NCBI GenBank assembly: GCA_963556695.1
Contig: CAUWAG010000003.1
Coordinates: 6,634,001 to 6,698,000 of the forward strand
Reading direction: 5' to 3'
DNA: 64,000 nucleotides
From: Anthostomella pinea
Taxonomy: Eukaryota; Ascomycota; Sordariomycetes; Xylariales; Xylariaceae
Shown: in pieces, positions 31,690 to 42,413 of the stretch
Position numbering within the stretch: the stretch's first letter is position 1
How the letters are laid out: each line of letters starts with the position of its first letter
Program-made: the position numbers and the translations under genes
Notes under the pieces: model-generated
The model's input: only the letters and a program-made list of their open reading frames with translations
Database searches by the model: none
Told to the model about the DNA's origin: nothing

Positions 31690-32480
31690 ATGGTGCGAGC
31701 GAGGCGTTGGTTTAGATGCTGCGTGCTGCGTACGTATAGAACTATCTGGGAGAACTCCAGAGTCGACAAGAGGCGTTAGTCGTTGTACATCATCAGCTGG
31801 TGGGGCCTAGCATTCTGGCTGGCTGGCTGGCTGGCTAGCAGAGAGGCGCTCGATTCTCATTGGAGAATCAGTCATAATCTCATGTGTATATGAAGAAACA
31901 CTTTGCAGATATTAGTCTGGAAGTGGCAGGATAGAAGAGGGACGCTCTCTACTCAACTACCACTAGACTTGGGGATATAGTGTACATATTGATACTTAAT
32001 TATAATTCTCAAGAATCAAAATACCACCGATCAACACCTCTTGACACTGATGATTCTGCCTCCCTTCCCACCAACTCACTTCAGGACAGTTCTCGTTTGT
32101 ATAATTAGGAGTCTCTATCCCAGACTCTTGGGCTGCGTGCGGGTTTCGAAGCCGTGCCTGCAATTCAAAGCATGATGTCAGTGAGACTCGCATATGCCAT
32201 GGAGTAACTGCTTGCAAATCGTGTGTCTGAGACCAAATTCCCCGTTAAATTTCACCGATGCGAGATTCCACAAGATGCCTGCATAAAGTCTTGAAGGATG
32301 TCTTCCTGTATTCCACTAGTTCTGCAGAGATCTAGTTATCTATCATGACCGTTGTCAGTCAGCTTTTGGGTATAAACGCAATGCAATCAAGGTACAATGC
32401 AAAGCTCAACACAAATCGGCAAACAAGTCCGTCCGTCTAGCCAGCCAGCCAGAAGATCTATCTCTATCTCCCTGTCTTCA
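31690..32480. other. Convergent intergenic region with GGCT/AGCC microsatellites
   Basis: Between the 3' ends of ERG1 and ALG5. A (GGCT)n run at about 31815-31838 and an (AGCC)n run at about 32440-32453 are inverted copies of the same short motif, GGCTGGCTGGCTAG. No gene was seen. Confidence 0.6.
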
Positions 32481-33783
32481 TCAAGTCAGCCGTCGTCTGT
32501 ATACGCCCATCATCCAGCTGGCGCGGAGCACGGCGAGACCGATAGCCATCTTGATGCTGTCCTGTATGACGTTGAGCTTGCTGCCGCCGACCTCATGCCA
32601 GTCAATGGGCACCTCGGCGACCTTGATGCCGGGGCTGCTGCCAATAACAGCGCCGTCGCTACCGAGCACGGGCACGGCCGGGGCCGACTCGGCCAGCATC
32701 AGCATCTCGATGTCGAAGATCCAGCCCTCGGCGTGCATGTAGGGCACGATGTGCGGCAGGGCGGCGCGCGAGAACAGCTTGAAGCCGCACTGGGTGTCGC
32801 GCAGGCGCGACGTGGCGGGCGGCGTCAAGATGGTGAGGATGAGGTGGAACGAGCGCATCAGGAAATTGCGCAGCGCCGAGCGCTTGACCACGGCGTCGCT
32901 GCCGACGAGGTGGCCCCGGCTGCCGATGGCGACGCCGCGATGGCTGCCGTCAACGACCTCCTCGCAGCCCTCGATCAGCTTGCCCAGGTCGCTGAACCGC
33001 GAGGCGCCGTCCGCGTCGGCGAACAGGGCGTACTCGCCGCGCACGTGGCGCAGGCCGTGCGTCACGCCGCCGCCCTTGCCGCGGTTCTTGGCCAGCGTGG
33101 TGATGCGCAGGATGTCGTGGAGGTCGTGCTGCCGCGCAAAGTCCAGGGCCACCTGGACCGTCTTGTCGCTGCTGCCGTCGTTGACGATGATGATCTCGTA
33201 GCCGGACAGGTCCTGCTGCGGGGCGTTCTGCTGAGAGTGGTGTCGGCGTGGGCTCAACGGTCTGGAGCCGGGCTTCTTAAGCTGGTTCGGGGGGTTGAGG
33301 TGGGTGGCGTTGGCACGGCCGAAGTTCGCGTCCAGGTACTCGACGGCCTCCTTCAGCGTGGGCAGGATCCGGTCCTCCTCGTTGTAGGCTGGGAACACGA
33401 CGCTCACGTGGAGCTGGGCCGGCTCGATGTCTCCGGTGTCGGCTGCGAGGATGGCGTTCGGGTCCTGCTTGGCTTGGGTCTCGCTCTTCTGGCGCTCGGC
33501 CAGCCAGCGGTCGTGCCAGCATGGCAGCTGGCGGGTGACGGTCTCATTACCGTCTGGAGTCGTGGTGATGTATGTCTTTTCGGATGGGAGGACTGCGCGG
33601 GGCTTCGGCGCGATCAGGTGGAGGATGGCGTAAAGCTATTGATCCGATGTCAGCAGACGGAAGCTACGAGCCGGCATTGCAATGATTTCTTACGCTGTAG
33701 AAGGCGACCACGACTGATGCGACCGAAGCGAGCAACAGGAGGGGAAGCGGTGTCTCCTTCAAAACTTCAACAAGGTAGTCCAT
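32481..33783 (-). CDS. ALG5: Dolichyl-phosphate beta-glucosyltransferase Alg5
   Basis: A 414-residue GT2-family enzyme of the ER membrane that transfers glucose from UDP-glucose to dolichyl phosphate. Dol-P-Glc then serves the last three glucosylations of the N-glycan precursor. Exons on the minus strand: 33783-33694 and 33635-32481, with a 58-nt intron (GTAAGA to CAATAG, phase 0). The first exon encodes an N-terminal anchor (T-P-L-P-L-L-L-L-A-S-V-A-S-V-V-V-A-F). The catalytic part begins H-V-S-V-V-F-P-A-Y-N-E-E-D-R-I and continues E-I-I-I-V-N-D-G-S-S-D-K-T, N-R-G-K-G-G-G-V, F-A-D-A-D-G-A (metal-binding, about residue 235), R-D-T-Q-C-G-F-K-L-F and W-I-F-D-I-E. A Pro/Gln-rich insertion follows the first strand. 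Complete and intact. Confidence 0.95.
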
Positions 33784-36100
33784 CGTCGCGAACGCAAGGT
33801 GTAACAATAACCAAGGCTAGTGGTGTCGCATTGATGGAAGCTCGCCGTCCAAGTCTCCAGAGAGAGGTTTGTGGCTGGGATCGGAAGGCAGCCGCAAGAT
33901 ACGTCCCTCAGGTCACCATCTTATGGCCGGCTTGAAGAGTGTCCAGGTCGCCAGAGGTGTTTAGAATGACTAGAGCAGAAGTGCCTTCGTATTGATGCAC
34001 GGGCTTGGAGATGCCACGACGCAGTGACGAGTTCAGGGTCCAGCTCGGCGGGCGGCGGGCGGAATCCCTGGCATTGGCATTGCCGGCCGGCTCCCCCCAC
34101 ATTCCGAGGCAGGGCGAAGCTGGAACTGGAGCTCAGCTTCCGTCTTAGGTAAGCTCGCCTCGCGTCCAGCTCCCCTCTCCCCTCTCCCCTTTATCCCCTG
34201 AGCTTCCCACGAACGACAGTTGACCAGGATATGAAGCTTAATACCTACCTGTATCTGCCGCGTAGCAGCAATTAACCTTTCGAGACAGTCAGACTTGCCA
34301 CGTTGCTTGGATTCTGTGCTGGCAGACTCTGTTTACACGTCTGGCAGCCAAAACTGAGATCTGACCAGTGACGACCGGTTCTTCGGTAACTACCGTATCT
34401 CATAGCATTCCATTCTCGCACCAAACCTGTGTTGCTATTGGTCTTTGAAAGCTTCAGTCGTGCTCTATCTTCGTCATGTCCCTGTCCAAAGAGGTAATAG
34501 TTGAGTGTCCTCATTGTCTGATTGGTTCACCTCGTTGCTTGCTGCTCATGCTCCAAACCAGATGTTACCACAGACTTACAAGGTGAACAGCCAGACATTA
34601 CATACCTACACAGCAACCTTTGCAGGACTAAGTGCTCTCAATTGCCTAGACTAATGGCGTATATACATACTTAGTATGTACTGGACGCATCTCGTCATCT
34701 TCTTCGAGTCCATGCATAAGCACAAGAGCCGAATGAATAATAGAGTATGCTACAAAGTGGTGATGGAGCCAAAGTTCGAGCAGCAGGCTGTAGGAAGATG
34801 CCTTACTCTCATCAGGGATGAATCAGCCTCGAAGTCTTCATGGTCGCCTCGATGCCAGCTGATTTGCGGCAGCAAGGCCTTGAAGAAGAAGGGAGGGAAA
34901 AGTTCCCACCCCATAGATGTCCCTGCATGGTTTTTATATCCCCGAGCATTGGGGTCACAACCAACGTCTCGATACAGTAACAGTCCAGCGGGAAGGTAAG
35001 GAATGAAGGTCAGCTGGATGTCCTGGAGGAATGGGTTCGTGGTGCACGTTATGGGTTCGTTCGTGGAACTGAATTCAGGGTCTTTGTCAATTGGAAGGCA
35101 TCAGTTGAAAGGACTGTGTCCAGTACCTAGTAAGAGGCTATTCTCCAAAATCACCAGATATTACGGCCAGTCAATCCCACCAGCTGTGACCAGAGAGTGC
35201 TGCATTTAGACACCGCCGCCAGCTGTGAGGCAATGTCATGGGAAGCAATCACAGTACATGAGGCGTTGCTCCGGGAAGCAACCATAGTACAGGAGGCGTT
35301 GCTCCGAGGAACAATCAGTAACAGCTGCTGCCTTGCCTGACCGCCCTGCACAATCAGCCAGCATGGAGATTTTTATATAAAAGGCTCGCCGTACTCCCCT
35401 TCCTCTCCCTCTTCTCTTCTTTTTTCCCACCAGCACCGGGACCGGGGGCGCAAGCCAACGGGACCAGCGACCGGGTCTAGCTTCGCTTACAGATGTTGCC
35501 AGACTCCAGCTGCACGACTGCTGGATTCCTTGGCCGGAAACCGGTCTAATTTTTGATCTTTCACCTCTTGTTTTTCATTGAGATACCTGGCCTTGAGCCG
35601 GGACTTGAAGAAGACGCGATATGAATTCTGGAACAGGGAATGGCGCATTGTGCCGCGTTGTGCCCCGTCTGTTGATGGAGGTAATGACAAACACGGATCT
35701 TTAATCACATTTGTATCCCGAGACTTGGAACCATTGTTTCTCCTGGTCATTACGGTGACCTTGTATCTGTTGTAGAAACACCTTCTCGGCGCCTGCTGCG
35801 TAGTATTCGCCTCCTGGTCCATGGATGATTTCCACCATCCTGCCGCATGGTTGCCCCCAGTACAGAATGTAGCATACATAATTGACAGTGAATTTCTTGA
35901 TTTATACGTGTAGCTCTACCCCAAATAAAAACCTGATGCTATCCTCGCCGGTGTAGGTGCTGCAAATTGCCTACCGCAAGCAACGAAGGCCTCCTCTCTG
36001 CATCTATGCTTGTCCGCGTCTGCTCTACCGGCCACACCTTTCTCCAACCTGCACATCAAGGACATGACTCAATGGGGACAGCATGGTGAAATGCCAGAGT
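33784..36100. other. Intergenic, gene-poor
   Basis: A 2.3-kb stretch upstream of ALG5 without a supported gene. It contains the 33-bp tandem repeat listed separately and a TATATAAAAG box at about 35382 not followed by a recognisable gene. Frames of 65-130 residues around 35490-35880 were examined on both strands without recognition. Confidence 0.4.
35240..35325. repeat. 33-bp tandem repeat, two full copies and a partial third
   Basis: Units 35240-35272 and 35273-35305 start GGGAAGCAA and end AGGCGTTGCTCC. A diverged partial unit follows (GAGGAACAATCAGTAAC). Confidence 0.8.
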
Positions 36101-36125
36101 TTGCGCTGTTGCGCTGGGAGACTGT

Positions 36126-36311
36126 GTGGACAACGGACTGTTCAGGACATTACTGATGTTAGCAACAGTGTCAGCTGCTTTGTCTTCAATCGGGAGCTTC
36201 TGCCTGACGAGGAGCTTTCTTGCGCTGGGTGGTGTCCTTACCGACACAATAGGATGGAGATGGGGTTTCCACCTAAGTGCTGTTCTGGACGTCGTGCTTT
36301 CCCATCTATAA
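36126..36311 (+). pseudogene. MFS transporter fragment
   Basis: A short plus-strand frame reads S-I-G-S-F-C-L-T-R-S-F-L-A-L-G-G-V-L-T-D-T-I-G-W-R-W-G-F-H. The G-G-V-L-T-D-x-x-G-W-R-W-x-F core is the conserved loop and helix start of 14-TM drug:H+ antiporters. Only about 60 residues are recognisable and no flanking exons extend it, so it is most likely a relic. The host element or parent gene is not visible. Confidence 0.4.
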
Positions 36312-37402
36312 GTTGAATGCGATCAGTTCCCAACGCGGCATCACCCACCAAGCCTCCGTGAGCATACATTGACACTGTTACCTTGTCTAGCAAGCCAAAA
36401 TCGAATCCCGAGCCGTAAGAAGCCCGGTACCAGTGGTTTCTTGTGCTACCAGCAGATTGACCAGCCTCTCTGGGAACATGGTAGCTAAAGCCAACCAACA
36501 GTGTCCCGATCCCATTGCTAGCTTTTGTGTCACACTCTAACAGCCTGAATAATACCATAACGACCTCATCTGCACTGTCCCTTCGAGCCCACTGGACCTA
36601 GACTCGCCAAAGAGGTAGCAGCCTTCGTCTTCAAGTTCGCTGAAAGAATACCACGTATTTTATGTAATCGTTATGCCAGGGCAACCAACTTGATCAACAC
36701 CACTCTCAAGAGCAAATCACCTACTAGAAGACCCACCTGAGATAGAAGCAAAAGAGGACTACCATCTGGTGGATCTTCTAGTACTTTCGGTTTCGCTCTC
36801 GCAAGTCTACGGCACAGCAGCTGCGTCAGCTTCTTTCTCATCTAGCCAAATCTGGAGGTCTCGGCCTTCAGTTTGGCGAGAACGAAGCTGACAAGCCTTT
36901 CGTGTTGGTACAATCCTTCTCCCTGCATCTGGTTTGCTGCTTCGCAGCAACCAGGCGACGTTAAAGACTGCAACCAACCAACCAACCAACCAAACTTCTT
37001 CCATATCCCTGGTACCCCGGATGGAGGGTCGTATTCGAACATGGGCGGCCCGGGGTGGGTTACGGCACATCTGCTCCTAACAATAGCAGCAGCCCCGTCT
37101 CTGGAAGTGGCGCAGCGGGAAAGAAATTGGAACTTATTATGCCGTTGGGACTACCTACGCCGTGCCGCAACCAATACCGATACGTGGCTTCGTCTCATCG
37201 CACCCAACAGCGTGCTCCAGACGTCAACCGGCGACCATCAGCTGACACCACATACCCCTTGCATACAAAGATGGGGTTCTGCCCACATGATATAAGGTAA
37301 CAAGTGCCCTACATCTGGTTGCATGTCCCTCAGCTAAGTTACCACCTTTTCCTACACCAACCTCTTTTCCAAGATCACCAGAGGTGCCACAAGAGCGTCA
37401 AC
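36312..37402. other. Intergenic with (AACC)n microsatellite
   Basis: Spacer before the EthD-domain gene. A short (CCAA)n run lies at about 36975-36995. No gene was recognised. Confidence 0.45.
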
Positions 37403-37918
37403 ATGGCCGAAGCTGCTGCACCGCAAGGGAATGGGCCCATGAAGCTTACAATCACCCACCATCGCAAGCCGGAACACACTCACGAGGCCTTCATGAAGTG
37501 GATCGTCGAGAAACACGTGCCCCTTGCCGTGCCCGTGTTCAAGAAGCACGGCATCATTGGGTATTCCCTCGTAAGTGCTTGCCAATCTCCACTGCCTTTC
37601 ATCCTCAAAGTAGCATGCATGCAAAATACTCACGAAGTATTCCAATAGTTCGATACCCCGGGCTCCCTAAATGGCGCGCTGGAGCAGGAGATGAAACCGA
37701 TGCGGCCTACCTGGGATTTTGCCGACTTCGACTGTGTCACCGAGTACACGCTCCCTGATGTGCAGACCATCCGGAGCCTCACGGCAGACCCTGATTTCGC
37801 GGCTTCTATCGCGGACCAAGAGGATTGGGTCGACACGGCCAAGGCTATGGTTTCCCTGGGGCACTGTACACCTTACTTGTTGGAAAGCGGAGAAGTTATG
37901 AACGTGGCCGGGGCTTAA
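37403..37918 (+). CDS. EthD-domain protein (dimeric alpha/beta-barrel)
   Basis: A 145-residue protein in two exons, 37403-37570 and 37649-37918, with a 78-nt phase-0 intron (GTAAGT to CCAATAG). The product has the EthD/ferredoxin-like layout: M-K-L-T-I-T-H-H-R-K-P-E-H-T-H-E-A-F-M-K-W, then H-V-P-L-A-V-P-V-F-K-K-H-G-I-I-G-Y-S-L, D-F-A-D-F-D-C-V-T-E-Y and a P-D-F-A-A-S-I-A-D-Q-E-D-W segment. Such proteins form dimeric alpha/beta barrels; fungal relatives include small enzymes of aromatic polyketide pathways and many of unknown role. No polyketide synthase or other pathway gene lies near, so a specific substrate cannot be named. No signal peptide. Confidence 0.8.
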
Positions 37919-40863
37919 GGATATTCTCATGTATCGGATCCGGGACATGTAGTCCGGTTCGTGCTCATCCTGGATGCCAGTAAATCAGGACATACTGTAT
38001 AGGTCAATCCACGACCAAGCTAGGACTCACGTATGTGTATTTTTCCAGGTTCTGATTTGCGGTCCCATCACCTGATATGGTAGTCCTTGAAGTAGTTAGC
38101 TACTTGCGTCAGTGGAGCTGCGGATAAGCTCGCGATCAATCGAAGATTGTTGCAAGCTGTGACACCAAGACCAGATCCGATTCTCAGATGTTGTGAACAC
38201 TGAACAGCGAGAGATACCAGAAGCCGGGGCTCACGGCATCCTACAGCACCTGCAACGCTCCGGGTTTTGGGGTGCAGGAACCTCATGCAAGGAGCCGACG
38301 AACGCCCTTGCCGGACAACCGACGCGCGTCGGATGTCGAGGGGGCCTATCATTCCTCGTGGATACCGTGCCAGGGTTATCTATGCGCTCTTCTTTACCTA
38401 TAGCAGCGTACCGAGAGGGCGAGGCAACCCATGTATTTCTGATAAGAGCATGCAAGATGAGCCCATGTAGTTATATGGCAGCATTACATGGGCGAGTATC
38501 CTTGCAGAAAGCCACATGGAATCTCCGAGGCTCCTGCAATCATCTGGCAACATCGCTGGTATTGCGGCGAACGAGGGAGCGAGGTGATAACAACCAGGGA
38601 CTCGGGACGAAGAGAGTGATGACCACTACCTGATTCGTTCCATGTTGGAGGCAACGAGCCAGCTCAGAGGCAGGAGGAGGACTCACAGACATGGTCGTGA
38701 CAGACGATATGACTGAGAACAGGCCTTTCGAGGTCCGGGATTTGGGAAGGTAGTAGAGTATTGACTCCGGATATTGAGCCCGATTGACCAGGTTAATTAC
38801 CACCACAGAGACGACCGCCGAACACCTGATGGTCATGCATGCACTGATTAAATAAATAAACGCTGAATAAGAACAAACCAGACCTGGTATCGAACGCCCG
38901 ACGCAACCCCCACGAACCCAGCCTGCCAATCGCAACCGCCAGCGGGTGCGCCACGCATCGGACCCGGGCCTGTCAAACATGAACATGCTGCACCTCGCGT
39001 TGGTCACCTGAATGTCATGCAGGCCTGATATCCGGTATCTCACCCCGGTCATGGGCCAGGGCATCATATATGATTGACAAATATTACATGACCGGAAAGC
39101 CACAGGAAGAAAACCTGGATCTGTACGGGCCTCGAGACGAAAATAACCTCAGCCGCAATGAGCAGGGGTTCGTTCCGGTAATAGTGGCTATCTCGCGAGT
39201 TATGCTTTGCATTGAATACTGGCACAGACTGCGTTGTATGCATCTGAAACGGAGGACTCGTTGGTGGTGCAGCTGGTGCTGCTTTGCTTCCGTTCAGAAC
39301 TGTCGGCAGTCGTTGACTCCTTGGTGTAAAAGAGGTCGTTTAGGCTTCAATCTTAGACGGTGTTTCTAACAGCAAACGCCACGACTCACGAGGAGAGTTC
39401 GGCGACAGGCCCCCATGGCGGCCGGCGGCCAGATGGATCGGACTGCATCTGCGACATGGGCTCGGCGCAGGACTTCCCTACCTACATGTACCTTAGCTAT
39501 GCTCGATAAATACATACCTAATCTCCCCGAGCACATGTCATGCTGATAGTTAGATGCCACATGCTTCCAAAGATCTCAAAGATCTCAAGGAAAGTAGTGG
39601 GAGGTAATGAATGCCTCGCGAGGTAAACCCCAGCCCCCATCTGAGACGAATTGACTACCCAACTTAAGGACGCGAAAAGGGGTCTAGAGAACTATCGATG
39701 TCAGATGATAACAGACTCGCCCGACTCGCCAACCCCCGGCCGCCATGAGGCATGTGCCTAAGGTAGGAGGCTGGGAGCCCGAGGTCTCTTAGGGTTACCG
39801 ACAGGAACGGGCCGGGTTTTAGAGTTCTTGGTTTGAAGGCTGAGGTGGAACGATCTGCAAGATCTTGATTGTAGCGATCACCCCCATGAGGAAAACGCCA
39901 ATACCAGATAGAGTTGGCAGACGCGATGTCATCCTAGCCTCTAACCTAGGTCAGGTCCGGTACCTGATCAGCATAGTTTATTGCCTTCCCAGGTAACGAA
40001 TGACGTGAGAAAACCCCGCCCCCTCCCCGTCACGGTGTACAAGGTGTGACTCCTTGCACGACTAGGGGCGCGGGACGTGCCGGCGGTCTAGTACCAAACT
40101 CAAGTCTAGATGGGAATAGGATCCCCTGGAAGTATATTCGCAACTATCATAAGCTAACTAAGGCTAGCTAGGTATATTGCAAGCTAACTCGGTTGCATCT
40201 TATTGACTAGATGTGATACAGGTATCCGATCCCGTAAAGAACAAGACCACATGCACTCCGTGGCTTCCCAACCGCTGGCATTCGGTAGCCTAGAACGAAG
40301 TAAGGACGGAAGTAATCTTTCGAGGACGAGCTAGAGCGTCTGGCCATAGTTTTCCGTTCCTCGGTCCGACACAGACTTGTCATGAGCTTGATTCGAGGCA
40401 TCGCGGCATCGGGCCAATGCAATGGTGGGCGTTCCTGCATGTGATGATGGACGGCTTTATCTCCCATAGCCGCGTGAAGGATCTCATGGTAAGAGAGACG
40501 GGTTTGAGGTTGTTGTCGTAATCTTTGAGCTAGTTGACACAATCCAGCACGATATGATGAACTCCTTGCCCTGTACGACTGCAGCTTTGAGGAATTCAAG
40601 GCCATTATAGATTGCTCGCGATGCTGTAGTATACCAGGTTTTCCGCGTCCGAATGGAGAGTGTCCAGTGGAAACGGGGCTTCATGAACTGGAAATACAAT
40701 GGTATTTTGAAGAGTACAGTAGATTGCGATATCGTCAATGCGCATTATTCATGTCTATAAAGTTGTCCCGTTACGCCTGCAGTCATATCCCGACCCATTG
40801 CCACCCATAATTTAGATACAAGTCGTGTGAACATGTTTGATGGATAGGAATGATGTAGGTCCT
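37919..40863. other. Intergenic, about 2.9 kb without a supported gene
   Basis: Frames of up to 187 residues occur (38540-39103 minus, 38193-38633 plus, 40207-40605 minus). None has recognisable motifs, a good start context or plausible splice partners. The composition is mixed with no strong repeat. Confidence 0.4.
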
Positions 40864-42413
40864 TCAAGATGTGAAGAAGATTTTGCTGGTTCGAAATGAC
40901 CAGCGACGACGACTCTCATCAAGGTTCACCACCTTTGGCTTTTTGCTCAATTTGCGCCGATGCACCTCAGGCGCTGGGGCAGTTTCTGCTTCGACGGCGG
41001 GATGTGCGGTGGCTTCATTCATCTTGTTGAGTTCGCGGATCATTGCTTCGGTAGCAGAGGCGCTGGGTACCTTGGCTCGCTCCATTTCGGCCGATGGTCT
41101 CACCGGAGACTCATCGGCGCTCGGCGGTGGCTCTGTTCCCACGAAAGATGGCGGTCTGGATTTGGACAGTCGTCTTCTCGATTTCTGCGGCACTTGGGGC
41201 GACTGAGGCAACTGGGGTTGTTGGGCTTGAGGGGACTGCATATCGGTCCCGCCTGATATGAGCACGACAGTATCTGCTGATGCCCTCTTCCTCTCCATTG
41301 ATACCCGTCTCACTGTCTGCCGCTGTGGGGGATGAATGGAGTAGACACGAGGCTGTTGATTTTGTGCCGGAGCCTGATACTCGTCGGTAATAGAGGGCGC
41401 TCGCAATGATGAGGCAGAGCTCGGAGCCGTGGAATTTGCGACACCGATGGAAGCCGTTGATGAAGCCGTTGAAACCCGACCAGAGGCAGATGACGAGGAG
41501 GGAGACACGCCAGGTTGGTCGGGTGAAGCTAGGACAGGCGGGACAATCATGTCCAGAGTCAATGCCCGCCCACTCAGGGGACGGGGAGTCGCGTAAAAGG
41601 TGCTTTTCGCTGGGGGAGGATAGTGCCGGTCAGAAGCCTCCACAGTAGGAGTCTCCGAATTGCTTCGTGAGCGAGATGGATGCAGGCGATGGCAGCTCTC
41701 ATTGCAAGAGGAGACCTTCGGTAAAGGTAGGATCTGATTGTCAGCGGCAGATGCAGCTCGTTTGAGGGCCTTCCTCCTCATCTCCTGTTCATCGTCGGTT
41801 CCACCCGAGCCTCCCGAGCCTCCCGCAACAGATACGGATGCATGAATACCTGCTATTCTGTCAAAAATGTGTCATGGGTCAATACGCAGTTGACAGAAGA
41901 CCTCTTACCTCTGTTGAGTACTGGGCTAGCGCGTCCCGAAGACATCAATGGAGTCTCAGTGCCTATTGTGAACCGTGGCCCAACTGCTCGTTCCTTGCCC
42001 TTCACACTCACTGGTTGGCTTAAATAATCGCCGTCGCCATGGGTGTTGGCCACACTCTCACGAAATGAGCTGGGTATGCTGCTGTAACTATAATTCTTTG
42101 GACGTGAGACGACCGGTGTAGCATAGGCCGAGGGGAAGGAGACGTAAGACAGCGAACTTCCGACTCGTGGTAAGCCACCGAGGTTCATTCCACCGGCTGC
42201 CATGGCGCTTCGTCTCTTGTTCTGCTCCATGATCCTGGGTCTGTCGTCGTGCTTCCAGCTAGCAGGAGCTGTAGCTATCGCGTCCACAGCAGCGTGTGTG
42301 GGAACATGCTTGTATGGCTTCTTAGGGGGCTCCTCTTTCGCTTTCTCAGCTTGCATCGCTTTGCGCTCCTTGAGCTCCATCCGCGTTTGCTTCATAAATG
42401 AAAACGTCGGCAT
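40864..42413 (-). CDS. Ser/Pro-rich protein of unknown function
   Basis: A 496-residue protein from two exons, 42413-41909 and 41849-40864. The 59-nt intron (GTAAGA...AATAGCAG) joins V-L-N-R-G-I-H-A-S-V-S-V-A-G-G in frame; the nearer CAG would give an immediate stop. The N-terminus is a charged helix (M-P-T-F-S-F-M-K-Q-T-R-M-E-L-K-E-R-K-A-M then K-K-P-Y-K-H-V-P-T-H-A-A-V-D-A-I-A-T-A-P). The rest is disordered-looking, Ser/Pro/Gln/Arg-rich, with many S-R-S, P-P-x and R-R-x-S sites suited to phosphorylation. A C-terminal basic patch reads R-R-K-L-S-K-K-P-K-V-V. No membrane segment or signal peptide. I do not recognise a domain; fungi have many such lineage-restricted proteins. Coding status rests on two long spliced frames and consistent composition. 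Confidence 0.7.

Noticed and set aside
32397..33935. 512-codon plus-strand frame
   Set aside because: Exact antisense of the GC-rich ALG5 gene, which has clear GT2 motifs and a proper intron.
35382..35391. TATA box as a promoter
   Set aside because: TATATAAAAG is followed by no recognisable gene on that strand.
28300..37918. Secondary-metabolite cluster involving ERG1, the EthD protein and a lectin
   Set aside because: No polyketide, peptide or terpene synthase or pathway regulator is present, and ERG1 and ALG5 are housekeeping genes.
38540..39103. 187-codon minus-strand frame
   Set aside because: No ATG-supported start context, no motif and no splice partners.
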